Under the pieces are notes generated by a model. That model had not been told where the DNA came from and did no database searches. It was given only the letters and a program-made list of their open reading frames with translations. Of a stretch of DNA of 64,000 bases, positions 56,939 to 64,000 are shown piece after piece. This DNA is from Chitinophagaceae bacterium (GTDB taxonomy: Bacteria; Bacteroidota; Bacteroidia; Chitinophagales; Chitinophagaceae). The DNA is taken from assembly GCA_019638595.1 (NCBI GenBank), contig JAHBTJ010000026.1, forward strand, positions 32,454 to 96,453, in the 5' to 3' direction. Position 1 is the stretch's first letter; the number at the start of each line of letters is the position of its first letter. The position numbers were made by a program, and so were the translations under genes.

Positions 56939-57352
56939 ATGCGAAGTATCATTTTACAAACGGCTACAAGATATTTACTGCCTATATTATTATTGTTCTC
57001 CATTTTTCTTTTATTGCGGGGTCACTATTATCCCGGTGGCGGTTTTGTAGGCGGGTTGGTGGCTTCTATTGCGTTTGTGCTGCACAGCTTTACCAACGGA
57101 ACCGATGCTACCATGAAATTGCTAGGGCGAAAGCCATTATCCTTAATACCGATCGGGCTGGGGATATCGGCGTTTAGCGTTATACTCCCGTTGTTTTTTG
57201 GCTTACCGCCTATGACGGGGCTGTGGGTACAGGAAAAATTCCCGTTGATCGGGCTGATCGGATCTTCCCTGTTTTTCGATATTGGGGTATACCTTGTAGT
57301 AATAGGAGTAGTATTAACCATTTTGTTCACTATTTCCTTAACAGACGACTAG
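56939..57352 (+). CDS. mrpB: Na+/H+ antiporter subunit MrpB
   Basis: 137 residues, four membrane helices, with the MnhB signature [21 protein letters not shown] near residues 29-49. It starts 2 bp after mrpA, so translation is coupled. It is a part of the Mrp membrane complex. Confidence 0.93.
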   Translation: MRSIILQTATRYLLPILLLFSIFLLLRGHYYPGGGFVGGLVASIAFVLHSFTNGTDATMKLLGRKPLSLIPIGLGISAFSVILPLFFGLPPMTGLWVQEKFPLIGLIGSSLFFDIGVYLVVIGVVLTILFTISLTDD

Positions 57353-57355
57353 CGT

Positions 57356-57712
57356 ATGGAATTATTACTGATAATAGTGCTGGGGCTGCTATATGCAGGC
57401 GGGGTGTATTTCATTTTAAGGAGAAGCATGGTTAAGCTCCTGCTGGGTATTATGCTGCTGGGAAGCGCTACCAACATACTGATTTTTGTATTGGGGTCAA
57501 TTGTTAAAGGCAGCCCTCCGGTTATAGATGCGGATCACGATACATTTTCCGGAATATACGCCGACCCTGTTCCGCAGGCGCTTATTCTTACCGCTATTGT
57601 GATCAGTTTCGCCCTTACGGCATTCGCCATTGTGTTGCTTAAAAGAGTATACGCGCTGGTACAAACCGACGATTTGGATAATTTAAATACCCCGGAGGAA
57701 GAAGATATATGA
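57356..57712 (+). CDS. mrpC: Na+/H+ antiporter subunit MrpC
   Basis: 118 residues, NuoK-like, three helices. It carries MVKLLLGIMLLGSATNI and DPVPQALILTAIVISFALTAF, typical of MnhC. It overlaps mrpD by 4 bp (ATGA). Confidence 0.93.
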   Translation: MELLLIIVLGLLYAGGVYFILRRSMVKLLLGIMLLGSATNILIFVLGSIVKGSPPVIDADHDTFSGIYADPVPQALILTAIVISFALTAFAIVLLKRVYALVQTDDLDNLNTPEEEDI

Positions 57713-59211
57713 CAGGCAACCATATTTTAGCATCCGTTTTCATTCATTTATTCATAGCCATTTTTCAACTGATTGCATGGCGTAAAACCGTAACCCAGCG
57801 TATCCTTTCAGTGGGCGGGGCACTTGTTGGCCTGATCATAGCCATCGTGTTATTTCAGCAGGTATACCTGCATGGCACCTATACGTTGAACGCGGCAAAC
57901 TGGGCAGCGCCTTTCGGTATAGTATTCGCGGCGGATCTTTTATCCGCCACCATGGTGTTGTTAACATCCATCGCCGGATTTGCGGTTTCTATTTTTTCTT
58001 CTACAGGCATCAGCAGGCAAAGAATGCTGTATGGTTATTTTCCTATTTTTCATTTCCTGCTCATGGGGCTGAACGGCGCCTTTTTAACAGGCGATATCTT
58101 TAACCTGTATGTATGGTTCGAGGTGATCATCATTTCTTCTTTTGTTTTAATGACGCTGGGCGGAAGAAAACAACAACTGGAAGGCGCCGTTAAGTATATG
58201 GCCATGAATATACTGGCTTCCATGTTTTTTTTAACCGGCATTGGCATTCTTTATGGTATTACAGGCTCGTTAAATATGGCCGATCTGTCAACGAAAATAC
58301 AGGAAGTGGAAAACCGGTCGCTGGTTGGCATTACATCCGTATTTTTTATTTTAGGGTTCGGCATTAAATCTGCGGTGTTTCCTTTGTATTTCTGGCTGCC
58401 ATCCTCCTATCATACTCCTCCTTCGGCAGTTGCTGCAACCTTTGGCGGGCTGCTGACCAAAGTAGGTATATATGCCATGCTCCGGGTAAACAGCCTCATA
58501 TTTATCCCCGACGATTTTACCAGAAAATTATTGATGACCATTGCGGTGCTGACCATATTAACAGGCGCTTTCGGGGCGCTCATAAAAACATCTGTCCGCA
58601 GGCTTTTTTCCTACCTTATTGTATGCCATATAGGCTTTATGGTAGGTGGTATTGCCATGTTCACCAAAGTAGCGCTGATAGGAACGGTATTTTACCTGAT
58701 CCATGACATCATGGTTAAAACCAATATGTTTTTAATTGCCGGGCTTATACGGCAGCTAAGAGGAACAATGAGCATGGAAAAGCTGGGAGGACTATACCGC
58801 GAGTACCCTAAAATTTCACTGCTGATCGCTATCGTTCTTTTTTCACTGGTAGGCATCCCCCCGCTATCGGGATTTTGGCCAAAAATATATTTATTCCGGG
58901 AGTCATTCTCCCAGCACCAGTATGTATATATCGCTGCGCTGATAACCGGGAGCCTGGCTACTTTATATGTGATCGCGAAAATGTGGGCCGAAGCGTTCTG
59001 GAAAGAAACACCGCAGGGCATTGCAGTAGAAGATCAATTTGCGCCCCTTCCGGTATATAGAAAAATATTACTGGTATTACCTATCGGTATTTTGGGAGTG
59101 GTGTCGGTATATATAGGAATAAATGCAGAAACGATTATACAGGTAGCCGATAGAATAGCAAATGAGCTGATAGATACAAGTTCATACATAAAAGCGGTAT
59201 TAAAAAACTAA
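57709..59211 (+). CDS. mrpD: Na+/H+ antiporter subunit MrpD
   Basis: 500 residues, NuoN/NuoM-like, about 14 helices. Key stretches: FNLYVWFEVIIISSFVLM, the lysine-bearing FGIKSAVFPLYFWLPSSYHTPPSAVAATFGGLLTKVG, and ALIKTSVRRLFSYLIVCHIGFM. It is one of the two proton-pumping-like subunits of the complex, together with MrpA. Confidence 0.94.
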   Translation: MTGNHILASVFIHLFIAIFQLIAWRKTVTQRILSVGGALVGLIIAIVLFQQVYLHGTYTLNAANWAAPFGIVFAADLLSATMVLLTSIAGFAVSIFSSTGISRQRMLYGYFPIFHFLLMGLNGAFLTGDIFNLYVWFEVIIISSFVLMTLGGRKQQLEGAVKYMAMNILASMFFLTGIGILYGITGSLNMADLSTKIQEVENRSLVGITSVFFILGFGIKSAVFPLYFWLPSSYHTPPSAVAATFGGLLTKVGIYAMLRVNSLIFIPDDFTRKLLMTIAVLTILTGAFGALIKTSVRRLFSYLIVCHIGFMVGGIAMFTKVALIGTVFYLIHDIMVKTNMFLIAGLIRQLRGTMSMEKLGGLYREYPKISLLIAIVLFSLVGIPPLSGFWPKIYLFRESFSQHQYVYIAALITGSLATLYVIAKMWAEAFWKETPQGIAVEDQFAPLPVYRKILLVLPIGILGVVSVYIGINAETIIQVADRIANELIDTSSYIKAVLKN

Positions 59212-59222
59212 ACTGTTAGGGT

Positions 59223-59699
59223 ATGATAAAGAATTTTTTGATGAACCTGCTGCTGTCTTTTATCTGGGTAGCATTAACCGGGACGCTTTCCTACTCCAGT
59301 TTCGTATTCGGCTTTATATTAGGCTTTTTTGTTTTGTGGATAATGAACAGGAACGAAGAAGACCGCCGGTATTTTTACCGCCTTCCCAAAATATTCAGCT
59401 TTGTTTTTTATTTTTTGTATTTGGTGCTTAAAGCCAATATACAGGTAGCGTATGATGTAATAACACCTAAATACTTTTTCAGGCCCGGCATTGTTCGATA
59501 CCCCATGAATACCGAATCGGATTTTGAAATAAATGTGCTGTCAACATTAATTTCTTTAACCCCCGGCACATTGATACTGGATGTGAGCGAAGATAAAAAA
59601 GCGCTATACATCCATGTTATGTACCTTACTGACCCGGAAGCTTTTATAAACGAATTAAAAACCGGAATGGAACGCCGGTTACTGGAGATATTACGATGA
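59223..59699 (+). CDS. mrpE: Na+/H+ antiporter subunit MrpE
   Basis: 158 residues. Two N-terminal helices and a cytoplasmic domain with the MnhE pattern FEINVLSTLISLTPGTLILDVSEDKKALYIHVMY. It overlaps mrpF by 4 bp. Confidence 0.92.
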   Translation: MIKNFLMNLLLSFIWVALTGTLSYSSFVFGFILGFFVLWIMNRNEEDRRYFYRLPKIFSFVFYFLYLVLKANIQVAYDVITPKYFFRPGIVRYPMNTESDFEINVLSTLISLTPGTLILDVSEDKKALYIHVMYLTDPEAFINELKTGMERRLLEILR

Positions 59700-59968
59700 C
59701 ACTAGGAACTTATTTTGACTTTGTGATCTTACCGATACTGACGATCTCCGTCATATTGGTTTTCATCCGCCTGTTCAGGGGACCGGCAATAGTAGATCGT
59801 GTAATTGCGCTCGACCTGATCATTACTATAGGCATAGGTATCATTACCGTGTACAGCATACGCCAAAACCAGAAAGTATTGCTGGATGTAGCTATTATAC
59901 TGGCGCTGATAGCGTTTTTGGGAACCATTGCATTTTCTTATTACATAGAAAAACAAAAAGATGATTAA
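59696..59968 (+). CDS. mrpF: Na+/H+ antiporter subunit MrpF
   Basis: 90 residues, three helices. FIRLFRGPAIVDRVIALDLI is the MnhF family signature. It overlaps mrpG by 8 bp. Confidence 0.92.
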   Translation: MTLGTYFDFVILPILTISVILVFIRLFRGPAIVDRVIALDLIITIGIGIITVYSIRQNQKVLLDVAIILALIAFLGTIAFSYYIEKQKDD

Positions 59969-60389
59969 TATTATTTTAGCAATACTGAGCACGGCGGGTG
60001 CGCTGGCGATCCTGTTCGCTTCTATAGGTATATTAAGGATGCCCGATTTTTACCTGCGGCTTTCCGTAACAGTTAAAGCATCCAGCCTGGGTGTGGGCTT
60101 ATTGCTGATATGCGCGGCGATCATGTTTCCCGACGATGCCTCCGTAACGACAAAATCCATCGCTATTATTTTCTTTTTGTTCATTACCGCGCCAATAGCT
60201 GCACACATGATAGGAAGAGCCGCTTATTTTACCGGCATTCCGCTATGGAAAGGTACCATAGTAGACGAGTTGGATGGCATGTATAACAAAGAAACACACG
60301 AGCTGAAGAGCGACCCCAAAGATGCCATCCATAAATCTACCGGCAAAGAAGACGACCAGATAGCCGAAACCGATGAAGAAACCAGGTAG
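59961..60389 (+). CDS. mrpG: Na+/H+ antiporter subunit MrpG
   Basis: 142 residues, three helices with FASIGILRMPDFYLRLSVTVKASSLG and the family's TAPIAAHMIGRAAY. The C-terminal 40 residues are charged and hydrophilic, somewhat longer than usual. It closes the mrpABCDEFG operon, which exports Na+ in exchange for H+ and supports pH and salt tolerance. A heptamer array begins at the next base. Confidence 0.92.
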   Translation: MINIILAILSTAGALAILFASIGILRMPDFYLRLSVTVKASSLGVGLLLICAAIMFPDDASVTTKSIAIIFFLFITAPIAAHMIGRAAYFTGIPLWKGTIVDELDGMYNKETHELKSDPKDAIHKSTGKEDDQIAETDEETR

Positions 60390-60602
60390 GATTTTTGATT
60401 TGAAATTTGAGATTTGAAATTCGAGATTTGATGGCTGTTACGGGTTGCAAGTTGCTGGTTACAGGTTTAATACTACACCTTATACCTTTGTTACAAGTTA
60501 CAGTTTGTTTACTCAACTATAAACCATAAACAACAAACCATAAACCGGCCGCTGATGGCTGAATGCTGATCGCTCATCGCATAGCCCATCGCTCATAGCT
60601 CC
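60390..60602. repeat. Heptamer array 9 (forward polarity, all modules), fills the whole gap
   Basis: It runs from the base after the mrpG stop to the base before the ppc stop. Order: TTTGAAA/TTTGAGA, then GGTTGCA/GGTTACA, an irregular 30 bp, AGTTACA, then CTATAAA/CCATAAA/CAACAAA, then GCTGATG/GCTGAAT/GCTCATC/GCCCATC. It carries no readable terminator for either convergent operon. Confidence 0.87.
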
Positions 60603-63182
60603 CTACGCCGAATTTCTTCCCGCATTAATAATACCGAATGAACAGCGCATCACCAGCTTTTCATATGTTTTTTTATAAGGAGACTGAAGCATCGCTTCTT
60701 CCATTTCGCGCACTTTTGTAATAGCATATTGCTGTATCGTAACAAGGGGTAATACAATCCTTTCACGCATTTGTACCGATAGTTGCTCAACAGGGTAATC
60801 GGCCATTAATTCGTTTTTGCCGGTTAATTTAAATATATACTTTTTGGTAAGTTCGTATTCATCATAAATCTTATTCCATATCTCGCCATACAAAGGATGC
60901 TTGGAAAGAAAAGTGGTCATCGGGAAAAAACTTTTCTTCATCGACATTTCACAGTTGCCGATCAGCGTTTTGAAAAAGGTGGAATGATCGTATAAATGTT
61001 TCACCTCTTCCCACCTGCCGGCTTTCTCCATCTTTTCAAAGGCGGTACCCACTCCGAAATAGCCGGTTACGTTTTGCTTTAACTGGCTCCAGGCTCCAAC
61101 AAAAGGAATGGCCCGGAGGTCTTTCAGTGAAAGCTTACCCGCTCCGCCACGCTTTGCGGGTCTACTGCCTATATTGGTCTCAGCATAAAAACGCAACGGG
61201 CTTGCATGACCGAGGTATTCAAGGAAATAAGGGTGATTCTTCAGCTCCATATAAGCGTCCAGGCTTATTTCCGATAATTGTTGTATTAGTTCTTTTTCAG
61301 CATCTTTAAGCGCCAGCTTTTGCGATGCAAAAAGATCGTTGGAAATGCCCGCGTTGATCAGTTGTTCAATATTAAACTGGGCAGAGTCAATGGTACCGAA
61401 ATTTGAGCTTACGGTTTGTCCCTGTATGGTAAGCTGTATTTCTTCGTTGGCAATATTCTTTCCCAGCGAAGCGTAAAATTTATGTGTTTTACCCCCGCCC
61501 CTCGCAGGCGGGCCTCCCCTGCCATCAAAGAACACCACATTAATACCGTATTGTCTTGATATAGCAGTCAGTTCTTCTTTTGCTTTGTAGATACTCCAGT
61601 TGGCCATCAGGTAGCCGCCGTCTTTCGTACCATCGGAAAAGCCAAGCATGATCGTCTGCTTGTTTTTTCTGCGCTCCAGGTGTTCCCGGTATTGCGGCAG
61701 GGTATATAATTCCTCCATGATGGCCGCAGCATGTTCCAGGTCGTCTATCGTTTCAAACAAGGGAACAATATCTACATTCAGCTCTTCAGGCTTCCATCCG
61801 CTCATTAAAAACAACCCGTACACCTCAATAGCGCTCAAGGCACTGTTGCACTGACTGATGATATAACGGTCGCAGCCTTCTACTCCATTGGCAGCCTGTA
61901 TCTGCCTCAACGCCTTCATTACACAAAGCGTATCCTTATGCACCTCATCGGTCAGCAGTTCAGGATCGGCAGTTTCAGATACTTTTACCAGCGCCTTTAT
62001 TTTCTCAACCGAAGAAAGCGATCCATAGTTACTGGGCAATATGCTGGTTTTCGCGGCTATTGTTTCAACAATTTTAGTATGTACGCTGCTATCCTGGCGC
62101 AGGTCGAGCGATGCGAAATACAAGCCAAATACCTCTACTTTATTAATCAGGTTTTCCACCAGCTCCACAAACAGCCCGCTGTGCTGATAGATCAATGTTT
62201 CACGAATAGCATTGAGGGTGGCCAGTATATCTTCCTTTGTAAGATCACTGATATGCCCGGGAACGAACAGGTTATTGTACAACTTCACCTCCAGTTGCTG
62301 CAATGGCATATCAACACCTTTGAAAGTAAGCCTTCTTTTCAACCTCCTTACATCCAGGTAATATGATTTTAAAATGCTCTCCCTTAATGCCCCTGCCACT
62401 TTTTGAGTAGTATCAACTTTTACAAACGGGTTTCCATCCCGGTCTCCTCCCGGCCAAAAGCCCATACGGATAATAGGATTGGAAATGGAAACTACTTCAG
62501 GCATATTGGTCTTGATATTGGCAATAATTCTGCCTGCGGCAGGATAAAAAACATTCTCAAGATACCAGATCAGGCTTACAGCTTCATCAAAAGGCGTTGG
62601 CTTTTGCTGTTTGAAAAAGGGTGTTTTGCCCAATTGCTGCAGGTACATGTTGATCTGGTTGATATTGTTTTCAGCAATGGCTCTTGTTAAATCGTGTATA
62701 ATGCCTAAAACGGCTCCCGGATAAAATTGCGTGGGATGCGCCGTAAGAACGAGACGGATATTAAAAGTTTCAGCCTTGTCTTTCAGCTCCTTTTCTTTTC
62801 CGAATTGTATTACTTCCGATTGCAGGCTTTTCAGGGTGCCCGGGCCATTCATATCATTCACGGTGGTAAACGCTGCATCTTCCAGCGCATCAAAAAGCAC
62901 TACCTGCCGTTCGGCGTATTGCACAAACCGGAACAAAAGATCCATCTTTTCCTCTTCCCTGGAAAAAGAAGTATGCTTACTGAAAAAGCCATCGATTATT
63001 TGTGAAGGGCTTTGCTTATTGGCATACCCTTCTTCGCAATAGCTTAACAGCAATGATAAAAGAATACCCGTTTTTTCAATACGATGAAAAGGCAAAGAAG
63101 TAAAAAGACTATTGTATAACTGAAACTTACGTCCTACCAGATTTTGAAATTGCGTTAGCGCCGCTGTAGATAAGCCTGCCAT
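60603..63182 (-). CDS. ppc: Phosphoenolpyruvate carboxylase
   Basis: 859 residues, normal length. Motifs: VLTAHPTQFYPG with the catalytic His, MGFWPGGDRDGNPFV, GFSDGTKDGGYLMANW, and FDGRGGPPARGGGKTH, which replaces the usual FHGRGGSVGRGGGP. GYFGVGTAF is near the end. The Arg- and Gly-rich active loop is kept, though the first His of the FHGRGG motif is Asp here. It forms oxaloacetate from PEP and bicarbonate and feeds aspartate, hence the neighbouring thr genes. It is divergent from the leader-thrA unit. Confidence 0.93.
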   Translation of the reverse strand: MAGLSTAALTQFQNLVGRKFQLYNSLFTSLPFHRIEKTGILLSLLLSYCEEGYANKQSPSQIIDGFFSKHTSFSREEEKMDLLFRFVQYAERQVVLFDALEDAAFTTVNDMNGPGTLKSLQSEVIQFGKEKELKDKAETFNIRLVLTAHPTQFYPGAVLGIIHDLTRAIAENNINQINMYLQQLGKTPFFKQQKPTPFDEAVSLIWYLENVFYPAAGRIIANIKTNMPEVVSISNPIIRMGFWPGGDRDGNPFVKVDTTQKVAGALRESILKSYYLDVRRLKRRLTFKGVDMPLQQLEVKLYNNLFVPGHISDLTKEDILATLNAIRETLIYQHSGLFVELVENLINKVEVFGLYFASLDLRQDSSVHTKIVETIAAKTSILPSNYGSLSSVEKIKALVKVSETADPELLTDEVHKDTLCVMKALRQIQAANGVEGCDRYIISQCNSALSAIEVYGLFLMSGWKPEELNVDIVPLFETIDDLEHAAAIMEELYTLPQYREHLERRKNKQTIMLGFSDGTKDGGYLMANWSIYKAKEELTAISRQYGINVVFFDGRGGPPARGGGKTHKFYASLGKNIANEEIQLTIQGQTVSSNFGTIDSAQFNIEQLINAGISNDLFASQKLALKDAEKELIQQLSEISLDAYMELKNHPYFLEYLGHASPLRFYAETNIGSRPAKRGGAGKLSLKDLRAIPFVGAWSQLKQNVTGYFGVGTAFEKMEKAGRWEEVKHLYDHSTFFKTLIGNCEMSMKKSFFPMTTFLSKHPLYGEIWNKIYDEYELTKKYIFKLTGKNELMADYPVEQLSVQMRERIVLPLVTIQQYAITKVREMEEAMLQSPYKKTYEKLVMRCSFGIINAGRNSA

Positions 63183-63406
63183 GAGTTGATATTACTGATT
63201 GATGAGTTTATTAATTAAAACACTGTCCTGCCGCCCAAATGCGGCAAAGCACAAAGTTTATTGGGACAAGCAAGCGGTAAATAAGCGCATGAAATTAGTT
63301 AAAAAAAAAGGAAATACCCATAATGATAGATATTTTTAATAAAAACCTGTGAACTGGTGCACATCCGGGCATTAAATACCGGTATTTATTTAAATTAATA
63401 ATTTTA

Positions 63407-63437
63407 TTTGTAATTTATCTTTTCTGTTATACCTTCG
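63407..63437 (+). promoter_or_regulatory. Promoter of the thr leader and thrA
   Basis: -33 TTTG at 63407-63410 and -7 TACCTTCG at 63430-63437 (one mismatch) are 19 bp apart, the usual Bacteroidota spacing. The predicted start near 63441 leaves 13 nt before the leader ATG. Confidence 0.6.
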
Positions 63438-63453
63438 GCGCCATTAAAGCAAA

Positions 63454-63552
63454 ATGGTACTGTTGTCTTCAATTACATTGTCTTCCCTAGCTGCAGGTAT
63501 TGCAGGAAGAAGTACCATTATTACCACTACAACCATTACGACCCTCGTGTGA
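63454..63552 (+). CDS. Threonine/isoleucine-rich leader peptide (thrL-like)
   Basis: A 32-codon ORF. The last 13 residues read S-T-I-I-T-T-T-T-I-T-T-L-V, then TGA: 7 Thr and 3 Ile. This is the same design as E. coli thrL, whose Thr and Ile codons sense charged tRNAs. It precedes aspartate kinase by 100 bp, and stem-loops follow. Ribosome stalling at these codons would change the downstream folding. A threonine/isoleucine attenuation role is inference from composition and place. Confidence 0.78.
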   Translation: MVLLSSITLSSLAAGIAGRSTIITTTTITTLV

Positions 63553-63613
63553 GGGTAATCGTTATGTATATCATCCCATGGGCGTTCAGCTGCATTCATC
63601 AGGAAAGATGAAT
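63534..63613 (+). promoter_or_regulatory. Attenuator-like stem-loops between leader and thrA
   Basis: ACCCTC/GAGGGT (63541-63556) is a stem that includes the leader's stop codon, with outer pairs CAT/ATG and ACG/CGT reaching 63534-63569. A second stem ATTCATC/GATGAAT (63594-63613) is followed by the U-rich AAGGTTGTTGTTT. The two could act as pause and terminator hairpins. I did not fold it by computer. Confidence 0.5.
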
Positions 63614-63652
63614 AAGGTTGTTGTTTAATACTTACTATTCAAAAAACAAAAT

Positions 63653-64000
63653 ATGCAGGTGTTGAAATTCGGTGGTACTTCTGTTGGAAGCGCCGATAAT
63701 ATCAGGAAGGTCATTGAAATTGTAAAAGGAAAAATAGAAAAAGACAATACCACCATAGTGGTAGTATCTGCGCTTGGCGGCACTACAGATGCTTTGCTGA
63801 ATGCAGGTTCCCTGGCTGCACAGGGAAATGAACAATATAAAGATGAGTTGCAGCGCATCGAACACCGCCATCTTGAAACGGTAAAACAATTGATACCTGT
63901 ACAGCAGCAAAGCAGTATGCTTAGCCAGGTAAAGAAAATGTGCAATGAAATAGAAGATATTTGCAATGGCGTTTTTTTGCTGGGTGAATTTTCCCTCCGC
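63653..64000 (+). CDS. thrA: Aspartate kinase, probably bifunctional ThrA (N-terminal part, cut by window edge)
   Basis: 116 residues are visible from the ATG at 63653. MQVLKFGGTSVGSADNI is the aspartokinase start (KFGGTSV), followed by TIVVVSALGGTTDAL. The later ICNGVFLLGEFSLR fits the ThrA (aspartokinase-homoserine dehydrogenase I) branch of Bacteroidota. The leader peptide rich in Thr and Ile supports a threonine-pathway enzyme. The dehydrogenase half would be beyond 64000. Confidence 0.85.
   Translation, partial: MQVLKFGGTSVGSADNIRKVIEIVKGKIEKDNTTIVVVSALGGTTDALLNAGSLAAQGNEQYKDELQRIEHRHLETVKQLIPVQQQSSMLSQVKKMCNEIEDICNGVFLLGEFSLR

Noticed and set aside
13820-60602. Heptamer arrays as CRISPR arrays
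   Set aside because: There are no constant repeats with unique spacers of equal length, and no cas gene is in the window.

Overview
The window comes from a Bacteroidota chromosome, most likely a Chitinophagaceae-type soil bacterium. Support for this: a flexirubin/dialkylresorcinol pigment cluster, a SusC/SusD pair with a FecR anti-sigma-like protein, a VCBS/FG-GAP lipoprotein, Bacteroidota -7 boxes (TAnnTTTG) in front of many genes, and weak Shine-Dalgarno signals throughout. It looks like ordinary chromosome; no phage, integrase or insertion sequence was recognised.

Layout. 1-14.7 kb is one end of a flexirubin-type cluster. Leftward genes are a C45-type acyltransferase/hydrolase (cut by the window edge), an FAD oxidoreductase, a giant MMPL exporter-acyltransferase-methyltransferase fusion and a GT2-DUF2062 glycosyltransferase. 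Rightward genes are a small secreted protein, DarA, DarB, a small conserved protein, a BtrH-like protein and a lone ABC ATPase. Between the two arms sit an outer-membrane protein gene and a NUMOD4/NUMOD1 homing-endonuclease-like gene lying between two copies of a duplicated promoter. 14.9-25.9 kb is mixed: a VCBS lipoprotein with a 14-codon SusD remnant upstream, a secreted DUF4412-like protein, an ATP-grasp enzyme and a class I glutamine amidotransferase, a DUF5722-like secreted protein, a YCF48-like propeller and Pcm. 26-38 kb holds an Rpn/PD-(D/E)XK protein, a TonB-dependent barrel, tRNA-His, Prc, two thioredoxin-fold proteins, UbiX, DprA and GuaB. 37.7-50 kb is a FecR-SusC-SusD locus followed by a purple-acid-phosphatase-like enzyme and a propeller/helical-barrel protein. 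50.5-54.5 kb is amt-porin-amt. 54.6-60.4 kb is a complete mrpABCDEFG Na+/H+ antiporter operon. 60.6-64 kb has ppc, then a threonine/isoleucine-rich leader peptide in front of aspartate kinase (thrA, cut by the window edge).

The most unusual signal is a dispersed family of intergenic arrays, at least nine in this window. They are built almost wholly from degenerate 7-bp units that change in a fixed order from TTTGAAA-like through GGTTACA-like, GGTTTGT-like and CTATAAA-like to GCTGACA-like units. Several begin at the base after a stop codon and run up to the next gene, filling the gap. They resemble, in unit length only, the heptanucleotide STRR repeats of cyanobacteria. Other notable items are the NUMOD gene between duplicated promoters, the thrL-like leader, a terminator-linked TTTTTCATAGG motif, several predicted leaderless mRNAs, an orphan FecR and the SusD fossil. 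All functions are inferred from reading the sequence; no database search was run.
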